In this document: positions 18,762-25,966 of the stretch, piece after piece | Layout of the letters: the number at the start of each line of letters is the position of its first letter | Position numbering within the stretch: position 1 is the first letter of the stretch | From: an uncultured Treponema sp. | GTDB lineage: Bacteria; Spirochaetota; Spirochaetia; Treponematales; Treponemataceae | Assembly: GCF_946187725.1 (NCBI RefSeq) | Contig: NZ_CAMHSK010000017.1 | Span: 1 to 56,177 of the forward strand | Direction of reading: 5' to 3' | Length of the DNA: 56,177 nt | Translations under genes and position numbers: made by a program | The notes under the pieces: generated by a model | What the model was told of the DNA's origin: nothing | Database searches by the model: none | What the model saw: the letters and a program-made list of their open reading frames with translations, nothing else

Positions 18762-19181
18762 ATGGACTATTTCTTTTTGTTTTTAGGCTCTGTGATTCTG
18801 ATTTTTGCCCTTATGCTTTTTATGAAATTTAAGAAGATTCAGCAGAATTCCGACCAGAAACAAGGCTTGCGAACTCAAAAGAATGAGAATGGAACAGTTG
18901 ATTTTGTAAGGTGCCCGCTGTGTTCAACTCCGCTTGCAAAAGGTGAGGATATGTTTTCGCGAATTTACCGGCCTATGAACACTCCTGATCAGCGAATGAC
19001 CGTTCATGGCTGCCCGCACTGTTATCCGCGGCCAGAGCCGGGTGTAAAAAGAATCTGCCCGGTCTGTGGAAAAGATGTGCCTCTGGACGGAGAGTTGATT
19101 GCCCGCCTCTTTAACCGGACTGAAGGAAAAAAACATGTAATGATTACAGGCTGCAGCGTGTGTTATAAGGTTAGGAAATAA
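18762..19181 (+). CDS. Membrane-anchored double zinc-ribbon protein
   Basis: A 139-residue protein with one N-terminal membrane helix (residues ~2-22, FFLFLGSVILIFALMLF) and a cytoplasmic part with two zinc ribbons: CPLC with CPHC (about residues 50-89) and CPVC with CSVC (about 104-135). Each pair could bind one zinc. No enzyme motif. A GATAAT (18751-18756) ends five bases before the ATG and no Shine-Dalgarno is present, so the mRNA may be leaderless. It faces recR, whose stop lies 24 bases beyond its own stop. A conserved protein of this type near recR/dnaX is what I recall from other treponemes. Confidence 0.78.
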   Translation: MDYFFLFLGSVILIFALMLFMKFKKIQQNSDQKQGLRTQKNENGTVDFVRCPLCSTPLAKGEDMFSRIYRPMNTPDQRMTVHGCPHCYPRPEPGVKRICPVCGKDVPLDGELIARLFNRTEGKKHVMITGCSVCYKVRK

Positions 19182-19205
19182 CTGCTAATTGCTCACTGCT
19201 ACCTT

Positions 19206-19796
19206 TTAAAACTTCATTCTGCCACGGAAACTTCTTGCGAGCGTGAGTCTGTCAGCATATTCCAAATCACCGCCTACAGGAAGACCGCTTGCGAGACGAG
19301 TGACGGTTACGCCTTCGACTTCGGAAAGCAGCCGCTGAATGTATAAAGCGGTCGTGTCGCCTTCGACAGTGGGATTTGTGGCAAGAATTACTTCTTTGAT
19401 GGAGCCGTTTTTTACGCGTTCGAGAAGAGAAGCAATTCTAAGCTGATCCGGTCCGATTCCTTCGAGTGGGGCAATTACACCGCCAAGAACATGGAAAAGC
19501 CCAGAAAATTCGTGAGAAGATTCAATCGTTGCGACATCCTGTGGCTGCTCAACAACACAGATGATGCTCTGTTCTCGCATAGGATTTGAACAGATTGGAC
19601 ATGGATCGCTTTCAGTCCATGCACCGCAGATTGAACAGGCGTGAATCTTTTGCTGTAAAGTGGCAAGCTGATTTGCAAAACGCTCAACCCATGCCGAATC
19701 TGCCTTGAGAATATGATTTACGAGTCGGCCCGCTGATTTCTTTCCGATGCCGGGAAGCCGCGAGAAGGAGTCTGTAAGTTCATCGATTGCTGTCAT
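19206..19796 (-). CDS. recR: Recombination protein RecR
   Basis: Gap-repair protein that acts with RecO and RecF in loading RecA, 196 residues as usual. N-terminal helix-hairpin-helix (FSRLPGIGKKSAGRLVNHIL), C4 zinc finger (CSICGAWTESDPCPIC), Toprim domain (IICVVEQPQDVATIE) and the C-terminal Walker-like segment RLASGLPVGGDLEYADRLTL. It starts 11 bases after ybaB ends, the common ybaB-recR pairing, and is the last gene of the three-gene unit 21137-19206. Confidence 0.96.
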   Translation of the reverse strand: MTAIDELTDSFSRLPGIGKKSAGRLVNHILKADSAWVERFANQLATLQQKIHACSICGAWTESDPCPICSNPMREQSIICVVEQPQDVATIESSHEFSGLFHVLGGVIAPLEGIGPDQLRIASLLERVKNGSIKEVILATNPTVEGDTTALYIQRLLSEVEGVTVTRLASGLPVGGDLEYADRLTLARSFRGRMKF

Positions 19797-19807
19797 TGCT
19801 TTGAAGC

Positions 19808-20128
19808 CTAAAATCCAAGCCCAGGGATGTTCATTCCGCCAAGACCGCCGAACATTTCACCCGACTTTTCTTTGTATTTTTCCTGAACCTTTTCAACAGC
19901 TGCATGATGAGCGGCTACAATCAAATCCTGAAGCATCTGTACATCACGCGGATCAACTGCAATCGGGTCAAGTTTTATGCCAGTCATTTCAAATTTGCCG
20001 TTAATTGTAACCTGAACGATGTTTCCGCCAGAAGAACCTGTCTCGCTGATTTTAGCGATTTCTTCTTTCATTGTATTCATCGTGCCTTCAAGATTTTTCA
20101 GATTTTTTACCATGTCAAATGGGTTCAT
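19808..20128 (-). CDS. ybaB: Nucleoid-associated protein YbaB/EbfC
   Basis: Small homodimeric DNA-binding protein, 106 residues, with the family pattern of an N-terminal coiled helix (NLKNLEGTMNTMKEEIAKI), a central strand pair (SGGNIVQVTINGKFEMTGIKLDP) and a C-terminal helix (DLIVAAHHAAVEKVQEKYKE), ending in the Gly-Met-rich tail GGLGGMNIPGLGF. In Borrelia the homologue EbfC binds DNA and shapes the nucleoid. AGGAG precedes ATG by seven bases, and the upstream lipoprotein gene stops 4 bases before it, so both are co-transcribed. Confidence 0.94.
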   Translation of the reverse strand: MNPFDMVKNLKNLEGTMNTMKEEIAKISETGSSGGNIVQVTINGKFEMTGIKLDPIAVDPRDVQMLQDLIVAAHHAAVEKVQEKYKEKSGEMFGGLGGMNIPGLGF

Positions 20129-20132
20129 TTTA

Positions 20133-21137
20133 TTACTCCTGATTTACTGTTTCGTTTTCTGACTGTTCTGCTGGGGCGGTTTCATTCTGTTCTTCAACAG
20201 CAGTTGCTTCATCGCCTTCGCCGTCAATCATCATCTGAATCTGTTTAAGGAAAATCTTTAACTGACCGGCAGCTTCGCTTTCCGGGGCAGCATCGTAGGC
20301 CTTTTGGAAAAAGTCTTTTACCTTTTCGAATTCAGTGCTTCCGCTGCTTGCAAGAAGGTAGCCTGCTGTATAATATGCCATCTGTTTTTCTTCAGCAGTA
20401 AGGATTTTGTTTTTGGCAAGTTTTTCAAATTCTGCACAGGCTTTGTCAATCTGGCCGTCCATAAAAAATTCGCTTGCAGAAGTGTAGGCGAGGGAAATCA
20501 GATGATTTGAAGCTTTGCCGCTCTCATTTTTTTTATCAAGTGAAATGTACAACTTGCTGAGTGGTGCGAGCCTTGATGTTAATGCCGGGTCTGTTTTTTC
20601 GAAGATTTGATTGATTGCTTCGAGGCGTTGTTCTGTTGTGCCGTTTTTGGTTTTGGCAAGGAGTTCTTCAAATTCGGCGACATCGGGTTCTGCTTCGCCA
20701 AAAGTGATTCGTGCTGTATCGAGGTCGGCATTTTCGTCAAAAGCCAGGCGGCTCATGACATAGCCTTCTGAAGAAAGAATCATGAATCCGGGCATTTCTT
20801 TTGCGTCATAAAGTTCAAATATCTTCAGGTCTTTCTGAATGTTTTCCTGGTCGCTGTCATAGCGGGAATTTGAATAGTCGAGATTTACGAGAATGTATTT
20901 CTCTGTGTAGGTTTTGATGAAGTCAGGTGTGTTAAACAGATTTTCCTTGAGCTTTGAAGATTTTTTGTCGCCTTCATCATCGCTGAAGAACAGAAAAATT
21001 CGCTTTGCTTCAGATGAAGCTGCCTTTTTCGCGTCATCAAAATTTGTCAACCATGCTGAGGTGTCAATTTTATTTCCGCATGAAATAAGTGATGCTGTAA
21101 AAAGAATTGAAGCAAAGACTTTAAGAAGTTTTTTCAT
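20133..21137 (-). CDS. Thioredoxin-like lipoprotein with TPR-like C-terminal half
   Basis: A 334-residue lipoprotein (signal ASLISC, Cys20). Residues ~30-150 resemble a thioredoxin fold (RIFLFFSDDEGD, YILVNLDYSN, MPGFMILSSEGYVMSRL with the cis-Pro region), but the CXXC active site is missing, so a redox role is doubtful. Residues ~165-300 are helical with TPR-like spacing. The last ~30 residues are Glu-rich and low in complexity. Promoter: TATAAT around 21155 abutting GAGGAAAA before ATG. It heads a unit with ybaB and recR. Confidence 0.82.
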   Translation of the reverse strand: MKKLLKVFASILFTASLISCGNKIDTSAWLTNFDDAKKAASSEAKRIFLFFSDDEGDKKSSKLKENLFNTPDFIKTYTEKYILVNLDYSNSRYDSDQENIQKDLKIFELYDAKEMPGFMILSSEGYVMSRLAFDENADLDTARITFGEAEPDVAEFEELLAKTKNGTTEQRLEAINQIFEKTDPALTSRLAPLSKLYISLDKKNESGKASNHLISLAYTSASEFFMDGQIDKACAEFEKLAKNKILTAEEKQMAYYTAGYLLASSGSTEFEKVKDFFQKAYDAAPESEAAGQLKIFLKQIQMMIDGEGDEATAVEEQNETAPAEQSENETVNQE

Positions 21138-21204
21138 TTAATTTTCCTCTATTATAATGGTGCATTTTATCATAATTGGAGGATTTGTTAAACTGTCTGC
21201 AAAA

Positions 21205-21440
21205 AGCATGCTTCTTCAGTACTGTGTCAAAATGATACAGAGAATGGCTTCTTTTTAAGTGCTGTGTTTTTTTGATACAGTTATTTTGCGTAAGGGCATG
21301 GAGCTGCGCCGAAGGCGGCCGCTGGACCTTAGCGAACGAAGTGAGCGGGGGAAGCGGCTGGAGCGAAAGCGGAACTGCGGAACGCCCGACCCCATTTTTT
21401 TGTGTGCTCTGAAGAAAGAAAGTGCGGATTTGATGCAGTT
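21205..21440. promoter_or_regulatory. Tandem near-palindromic sites upstream of the sigma factor gene
   Basis: CTGTGTCAAAATGATACAG at 21222-21240 (arms CTGTGTCA/TGATACAG, one G-T mismatch) is followed 40 bases later by CTGTGTTTTTTTGATACAG at 21262-21280; both are preceded by GCTTCTT. A third, degraded copy (AAGTGCGGATTTGATGCAG) starts at 21420. They lie 70-280 bp upstream of the sigma-54 promoter and could be sites for its activator. The GC-rich repeat 21290-21394 separates copies two and three. This stretch, 21138-21559, holds no gene. Confidence 0.5.
21290..21394. repeat. GC-rich palindromic repeat element (copy 1)
   Basis: A sharply GC-rich island in AT-rich surroundings with short inverted repeats. 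It begins GTAAGGG, contains GGAGCGAAAGCGGA (21360-21373) and ends with AACGCCCGACC (21381-21391). The same blocks occur in the same order in the element at 50374-50473, so this is a dispersed repeat family. Confidence 0.65.
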
Positions 21441-21501
21441 TTAATGATTTTTTTGAAAAAAACGAAATTAATAGAGAAAAAATGGGGATACGCCCTGAAT
21501 C

Positions 21502-21520
21502 TTGGCACGAAACTTGCTAT
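21502..21520 (+). promoter_or_regulatory. Sigma-54 (-24/-12) promoter of the sigma factor gene
   Basis: TTGGCACG (21502-21509), four bases, TTGCTAT (21514-21520). GG at 21504-21505 and GC at 21516-21517 are separated by exactly ten bases, as required, and every consensus position of TGGCACG-N4-TTGCW matches. The ATG follows 39 bases later, with CAGGAG upstream of it. Transcription needs RpoN and an ATP-dependent enhancer-binding protein, neither of which is in the window. Confidence 0.85.
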
Positions 21521-21559
21521 GTATTTCATGTAAACGCTTTATTTTTCAGGAGTTTTGAT

Positions 21560-22396
21560 ATGAAATACGACGACGAGACAATTACCGCATATATGAAAGA
21601 TTTGAGCCGTATTCCGCTTTTGACGGCTGAAGAAGAGAAGGAACTTGCAATAAAAGCAGCTGCCGGTTCGCGTTCGGCAAGAAATAAGCTTGTAAATGCG
21701 AATCTTCGTTTCGTAATTGCTATTGCAAAGACATATCAGAACAGAGGCTTTGAACTTGCAGATTTAATCAGCGAGGGAAACATTGGCTTGATGACGGCTG
21801 TTGACCACTTTGATGTGTCAAAAGGATACAAATTCATTTCTTACGCTGTGTGGTGGATTCGTCAGAGCATCCAGAAAGCACTCAGCGACAGAAGCCGTCC
21901 AATCCGCCTCCCGATGAACAAGGTTAACGATTTGTATCAGATTGAAAAAGCCCGCTCTCTTGTTGAAAATGACAAGGCCGAAGAAGATCAGGTAAAGGAA
22001 ATCGCCAAGATTTTGGGAATGAAAGATTCTTATGTACGCGATTTGCTCAATTTCAACCGCGATATGATTAGCCTTGATGCTCCGGTCGATAGTACAAAGA
22101 GCGAGGCTGTATTTGGAGATACTTTCAAGGATGAGATTAATCCAAGTCCTGAGCAGAGCGTTATCAGTGCCGCCCTCAAAAGCGATGTTGATGATGCCCT
22201 CAAGACACTTAAACCAAAGGCAGAGCGTGTTATCCGAATGCGCTATGGCTTAAATGGTTACAAACCGATGTCTTTGAAGGAAATCGGAGATAAATGCGGT
22301 TTGACTAAAGAAAGAATCCGTCAGATTGAAATCAGTGCCGTTCAGACATTGCGTTCACCGTCTCGCAAACGACGGCTTGAAGCATATGTCGCATAA
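21560..22396 (+). CDS. Sigma-70 family RNA polymerase sigma factor (RpoD/RpoS type, no region 1.1)
   Basis: A 278-residue factor. Region 1.2: ETITAYMKDLSRIPLLTAEEEKELA. Region 2: NANLRFVIAIAKTYQNRGFELADLISEGNIGLMTAVDHFDVSKGYKFISYAVWWIRQSIQKAL, with the 2.3/2.4 aromatic residues that melt and read the -10. Region 3 starts with RPIRLPMNKVNDL. Region 4: LKEIGDKCGLTKERIRQIEISAVQTLRSP, reading the -35. The conserved DNA-reading residues are those of primary sigma factors, but the length and missing region 1.1 fit a group 2 (RpoS-like) factor. ATG 21560 has CAGGAG upstream; the longer frame from 21482 overlaps the sigma-54 promoter and is rejected. Terminator at 22447-22487. Confidence 0.92.
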   Translation: MKYDDETITAYMKDLSRIPLLTAEEEKELAIKAAAGSRSARNKLVNANLRFVIAIAKTYQNRGFELADLISEGNIGLMTAVDHFDVSKGYKFISYAVWWIRQSIQKALSDRSRPIRLPMNKVNDLYQIEKARSLVENDKAEEDQVKEIAKILGMKDSYVRDLLNFNRDMISLDAPVDSTKSEAVFGDTFKDEINPSPEQSVISAALKSDVDDALKTLKPKAERVIRMRYGLNGYKPMSLKEIGDKCGLTKERIRQIEISAVQTLRSPSRKRRLEAYVA

Positions 22397-22446
22397 ATCA
22401 AACTCTTAATAGAATGACTGTCGAGTTTTAATTAACTGTCAGCATA

Positions 22447-22487
22447 AAAAAGGGGTGCTACCAGAAAAGAACTGGGCACCCCTTTTT
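22447..22487. terminator. Bidirectional terminator between sigma factor gene and glnN
   Basis: AAAAAGGGGTGC (22447-22458) and GCACCCCTTTTT (22476-22487) form a 12-bp stem; CCAG/CTGG extends it inside the loop. A- and T-tracts at both ends allow use from both convergent sides. Confidence 0.95.
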
Positions 22488-22502
22488 ATATCGTAGTTTC
22501 GT

Positions 22503-24590
22503 TTATTTTACGCTGAAAAGAAGGTCGGCGTAGCTTGGAACTGGCCATTCGCTTGCCGGAACAAACTCTTCAAGAGCATCTACTGCCGCACGCAAAGTTC
22601 CCATTACAGAGAAGATTTCGTTTCGGTAGAAGAGAGCGTTCTTTTCTGCTCCTTCGACTGAACCAGCTTTCTCTACATTGCCTTCAAGTTTCTGAACCTC
22701 AGCGTAGATTTTTGCTGTGAGAGCGCTGACCTTTTTGAGAGCGTCTGTCTCGTAAGAATCTTCTGCACCAAGAGCCTTTTTGACCGTAACTGAATCAGCA
22801 AGGAATTTTGCGTATTTTGCACCTGCCGGGAGATAAAGTTTTTTGGTCATATCAATCATTGTGAGCGCTTCAATGTTGAGAATCTTTGAGTAGTGCTCGT
22901 AGTGAATCTCATTTCGGCTCTCAAGTTCGACCTTTGAGTAAACTCCGTGCTTCTCGAAGAGTGTGACATTCTTTTCATCGAGAGTGTGCTGCAAAGCTTC
23001 TGGAGTTGATTTGAGGTTGTAAAGTCCGCGTTTTTCAGCTTCTTTAACCCATGCGTCATCGTAGCCGTTTCCGTTGAAAATGATGCGCTTGTGTTCTTTG
23101 ATTGTCTTGAGAATTAGCTTGTGCAAATCGCCCTTGAAGTCAGATGATTTTTCAAGTTCATCGGCAAACTGAGCCAATTCCTCTGCAACTGCTGTATTAA
23201 GGAAGACATTTGCACATGCGACAGATTCGCTTGAACCGAGCATACGGAACTCGAATTTGTTTCCAGTGAATGCGAATGGTGAAGTGCGGTTTCGGTCTGT
23301 TGTATCCTTGCTGAATTCAGGAAGAACAGTAACACCAATCTGCATCTTTTCTTTTTCGTGGCTGCCGTAAGGTTTTCCCTGTTCCAGGCAGTCAAGGATT
23401 TGAGAAAGCTCGTCGCCAAGGAACATTGAAACGATTGCTGGAGGTGCCTCATTGGCTCCCAAACGATGATCGTTTCCAGCTGAAGCAACTGAAATACGGA
23501 GCAAGTCCTGATACTCGTCCACAGCCTTAATTACAGCGCACAAGAATAGGAGAAATTGTGCGTTGCTTTCAGGTGTGGCACCGGGATCAAGAAGGTTCTT
23601 TCCAGTGTTTGTGGAAATGGACCAGTTATTATGTTTACCGCTTCCGTTTACGCCAGCAAATGGCTTTTCGTGAAGCAAACATACCATGTCATGTCGTGCC
23701 GCAACTTTCTTCATCACTTCCATAGTAAGCTGATTGTGGTCACAGGCGATGTTTGTCGTCGTGAAAATTGGGGCAAGCTCGTGCTGTGCCGGGGCAACCT
23801 CGTTGTGTTCAGTTTTTGCAAGAATTCCCAGCTTCCAGAGCTCTTCGTTCAAATCTTTCATGAATGCCTGAACTCGTGGTTTAATCATACCGAAGTAGTG
23901 GTCTTCAAGTTCCTGACCTTTTGGAGATTTTGCACCAAAAAGAGTGCGGCCTGTAAAAATCAAATCTTCGCGTTTTTCCCAAACATTTTTATCGACAAGG
24001 AAGTATTCCTGCTCAGGACCGACAGTTGTTTTTACAGAGGTTACATCCGGATTTCCGAAAAGATGAAGGACTCGGACAGCCTGCTTTGAAATTGCCTGCA
24101 TTGAGCGGAGGAGCGGAGTTTTTTTGTCCAAAGCTTCGCCAGTGTAAGAACAGAATGCCGTCGGAATGCACAAAACGCCGTCTTTAATGAAAGCGTAGGA
24201 AGTCGGATCCCATGCAGTGTAGCCTCGTGCTTCAAAAGTTGCACGCAAACCGCCGCTTGGGAAAGAAGAAGCGTCAGGCTCGCCCTGAACAAGCTCTTTT
24301 CCGCTGAATTCCATTATGACTTTGCCTTCGCTTGAAGGTGTAATGAAAGAATCGTGTTTTTCGGCAGTTGTGCCAGTGAGCGGCTGGAACCAGTGAGTGA
24401 AATGTGTGGCCCCCTTTTCGATTGCCCAGTCTTTCATTGCGTTTGCAACAACATTTGCAACAGTTGGGGCAAGTTTTTCGCCGTCTTCGATAGTCTTCAT
24501 CAGCTGCTTGAAAGTTTCTTTAGGCAGCCGTGCTTTCATAATCGTCTCGTTAAAGACATTTTCACCAAAAATTGATGTTACAGAATCCAT
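22503..24590 (-). CDS. glnN: Glutamine synthetase type III
   Basis: Makes glutamine from glutamate, ammonia and ATP. At 695 residues it is the large GSIII class. Motifs: N-terminal [100 protein letters not shown] (active-site stretch), [18 protein letters not shown] and [21 protein letters not shown]. It is the only ammonia-assimilating enzyme in the window. ATG is preceded by AGGAG. The 5' leader holds two intrinsic terminators between a near-consensus promoter and the gene, so expression probably depends on read-through. Confidence 0.96.
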   Translation of the reverse strand: MDSVTSIFGENVFNETIMKARLPKETFKQLMKTIEDGEKLAPTVANVVANAMKDWAIEKGATHFTHWFQPLTGTTAEKHDSFITPSSEGKVIMEFSGKELVQGEPDASSFPSGGLRATFEARGYTAWDPTSYAFIKDGVLCIPTAFCSYTGEALDKKTPLLRSMQAISKQAVRVLHLFGNPDVTSVKTTVGPEQEYFLVDKNVWEKREDLIFTGRTLFGAKSPKGQELEDHYFGMIKPRVQAFMKDLNEELWKLGILAKTEHNEVAPAQHELAPIFTTTNIACDHNQLTMEVMKKVAARHDMVCLLHEKPFAGVNGSGKHNNWSISTNTGKNLLDPGATPESNAQFLLFLCAVIKAVDEYQDLLRISVASAGNDHRLGANEAPPAIVSMFLGDELSQILDCLEQGKPYGSHEKEKMQIGVTVLPEFSKDTTDRNRTSPFAFTGNKFEFRMLGSSESVACANVFLNTAVAEELAQFADELEKSSDFKGDLHKLILKTIKEHKRIIFNGNGYDDAWVKEAEKRGLYNLKSTPEALQHTLDEKNVTLFEKHGVYSKVELESRNEIHYEHYSKILNIEALTMIDMTKKLYLPAGAKYAKFLADSVTVKKALGAEDSYETDALKKVSALTAKIYAEVQKLEGNVEKAGSVEGAEKNALFYRNEIFSVMGTLRAAVDALEEFVPASEWPVPSYADLLFSVK

Positions 24591-24617
24591 TTTTTTCTCC
24601 TATTTTTTTCTAGTAGC

Positions 24618-24675
24618 AAAAAAAACGGCGATGATATCAGACATTCTGCGCATAAATGCCCGACATCATCGCCGT
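24618..24675 (-). terminator. Second leader terminator (T2) of glnN
   Basis: Read on the minus strand, ACGGCGATGAT (24675-24665) pairs with ATCATCGCCGT (24635-24625), an 11-bp perfect stem, followed by eight T (24625-24618). The 29-base loop can fold two small hairpins (GCA/TGC and CAGA/TCTG), making a three-way junction. It ends about 17 bases before the AGGAG of glnN. Confidence 0.85.
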
Positions 24676-24716
24676 GTAATAAAAAAGGTCGCAAGAACTG
24701 AATCCTGCGACCTCAT
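24666..24716 (-). CDS. Possible 16-codon leader ORF in the glnN leader
   Basis: ATG at 24716 opens a 16-codon frame (MRSQDSVLATFFITRR) that runs through the whole of terminator T1 and stops with TGA (24668-24666) inside the 5' arm of T2. A ribosome on it would open T1 and cover T2. It has no Shine-Dalgarno, but its ATG is only ~11 bases from the predicted mRNA start, similar to the leaderless genes of this window. A frame of this size can arise by chance. Confidence 0.3.
   Translation of the reverse strand: MRSQDSVLATFFITRR
24681..24713 (-). terminator. First leader terminator (T1) of glnN
   Basis: On the minus strand AGGTCGCA (24713-24706) pairs with TGCGACCT (24693-24686) around a 12-base loop, followed by six T (24686-24681). 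No gene ends upstream of it that would need it; the promoter lies just 20 bases before. Confidence 0.85.
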
Positions 24717-24733
24717 TGCCGTTTGTTGTTTTA

Positions 24734-24789
24734 TTTATATCGTGTTGAAAAATTTTTGTCAATCCTGTTTGCAGGAAATTCCTTTGCAA
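24734..24789 (-). promoter_or_regulatory. glnN promoter with adjacent inverted repeat
   Basis: Minus strand: TTGACA (24762-24757), 17 bases, TATAAA (24739-24734), near consensus. Transcription should start about 24727. Directly upstream, 24768-24789 is an imperfect inverted repeat (TTGCA-GGAA / TTCC-TTTGCAA), a candidate regulator site. The region 24591-24895 has no annotated gene apart from the leader elements; a 14-bp palindrome GTGAGTTCACTCAC lies at 24824-24837. Confidence 0.85.
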
Positions 24790-24895
24790 TTTCTTCTAAA
24801 AGAATCTTCCGCAGCTTGTTTTGGTGAGTTCACTCACTTCCTTTCATTATGCGCACGGCTAAAATAGTTGAAAATAAAAAACTAAGGGAATTCTT

Positions 24896-25530
24896 ATGAA
24901 AAAGTTCACAAGATTTTTATCAGCACTGATTGCATTTTTGCGGTCGGTTTGGTTACGGTATCGCTCGCTGCATGTAGCACCGACGATGATTCTGACAGCG
25001 GAAGCGACGTAACATCACAGAAAGTTACAAACTGCAGTATTGAAATCAAAACTGCCTGCATCCGTTGGCACAGACCCATTTAACGGTACATCATGGAAAT
25101 ACACTAAGTGGGGTGAGGTCATGAAAGTCACCTTCAACAATGGTGTTATGGAAGTCTCAAAGTCTAATAAAAAAGATGCGACTTACTACTACTCTTACGA
25201 TGCAACAAACAAACGCCTGTATTATATCTTCCGCACAAAGTGGGATTATGGAAAAGAATACACAAGCGTTGAAGTTTATGCAAAAAAAGATGATAAATCA
25301 CTTCTTAACTTTGCTGGATGCACTGCTGATTATGTTGAAGCACGTGGAAAATGGCAGACAATCTGGTTTGAGCAGGTTAATTCTATTTCTTACCAAGAGA
25401 CTGAATCAGGAATTACAATCGAGCCTTACTTCAATGGAAACACCTTGACTTGTACAGCTGTCGTTTACAACAAATCTGTAACAGGTACATTTACAGTTAA
25501 GTTTATCAGCTTCCCCGAAGTTTATCCATC
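24896..25530 (+). pseudogene. Frameshifted and truncated lipoprotein gene
   Basis: ATG 24896 follows AAGGGA and opens a lipoprotein signal (MKKFTRFLSALIAF). In that frame a stop comes at ~25009. The hydrophobic core and lipobox (FAVGLVTVSLAAC, then an Asp/Ser-rich linker) continue in another frame from the T-tract at ~24942, and the mature part returns to the first frame from about 25040 (FNGTSWKYTKWGEVMKVTF). Two indels are therefore needed to restore it. The mature domain resembles small lipocalin-like treponemal lipoproteins only loosely (Trp/Tyr-rich strands, SKNADYVEARG-type turns). The 3' end runs into the antisense of the RelB-like gene, so the C-terminus is probably lost. Confidence 0.7.
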
Positions 25531-25780
25531 ACTCAACCTCACTGATTTCGTGCTTGGTGAGTTTTCCCTGCTTTGCATGCTCCAGAGATGTTCTGAGCCG
25601 TTTTTGGTTTTCTTCGCTCCAGAATGGATCAGCCTTAATCTCAAACGGAATACGGTTTTCGCGCAGGCAAGCGTTCATAAACATATTTACAGCAGCAGTT
25701 ACAGTGATTCCAATTGATTCGCAAAACCCCTCAAAAGAATATTTTCGTTCATCGTTCGTTCTAATGCTCATTGTAGCCAT
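25529..25780 (-). CDS. RelB/DinJ-family antitoxin, apparently without a toxin
   Basis: An 83-residue ribbon-helix-helix antitoxin: ATMSIRTNDERKYSFEGFCESIGITVTAAVNMFMNACLRENRIPFEI is the DinJ/RelB signature and the tail FWSEENQKRLRTSLEHAKQGKLTKHEISEV is the usual toxin-binding end. Start chosen at MATMS, preceded by GGAGG; the frame extends ten codons further. Downstream on its strand, where a RelE/YafQ toxin would normally begin, lies the 3' end of the broken lipoprotein gene on the other strand. The toxin has been lost or was never here. Confidence 0.85.
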   Translation of the reverse strand: MATMSIRTNDERKYSFEGFCESIGITVTAAVNMFMNACLRENRIPFEIKADPFWSEENQKRLRTSLEHAKQGKLTKHEISEVE

Positions 25781-25798
25781 ACAAACACCTCCAAAATA

Positions 25799-25843
25799 TG
25801 TAATATTCAATTACAATGTAACACAGTATATTGCATGTGTCAA
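25799..25843 (-). promoter_or_regulatory. Antitoxin promoter and probable operator
   Basis: Minus strand: TTGACA (25843-25838), 17 bases, TACATT (25820-25815). A palindrome TGTAAT-ATTCA-ATTACA (25799-25815) overlaps the -10 and start site, the usual place for autorepression by a RelB-type protein. Confidence 0.65.
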
Positions 25844-25966
25844 ATTCGGCTTGCATAGCTTCACTAATCTCCCCCGCAAATTTCGGTGCGTAAAACTCAC
25901 TATCTTTATACCCGCGCGCTCCTTAAAATATATGCAAGATTAATAAATTTTGTAGGAGTTTTAAAA

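Noticed and set aside
24591..24740. Known glutamine riboswitch (glnA motif) or T-box upstream of glnN
   Set aside because: I could not find the conserved glnA loop residues or a T-box AGGGTGGNACCGCG-like element; only terminator hairpins are visible.
24896..25040. Phase variation of the lipoprotein by the T-tract in its signal peptide
   Set aside because: Restoring the T-tract alone is not enough; a second indel near 25035 is also required, so decay is the simpler reading.
25300..25530. RelE/YafQ toxin downstream of the antitoxin
   Set aside because: The minus strand has no suitable frame there; the region is the 3' part of the broken lipoprotein on the plus strand.
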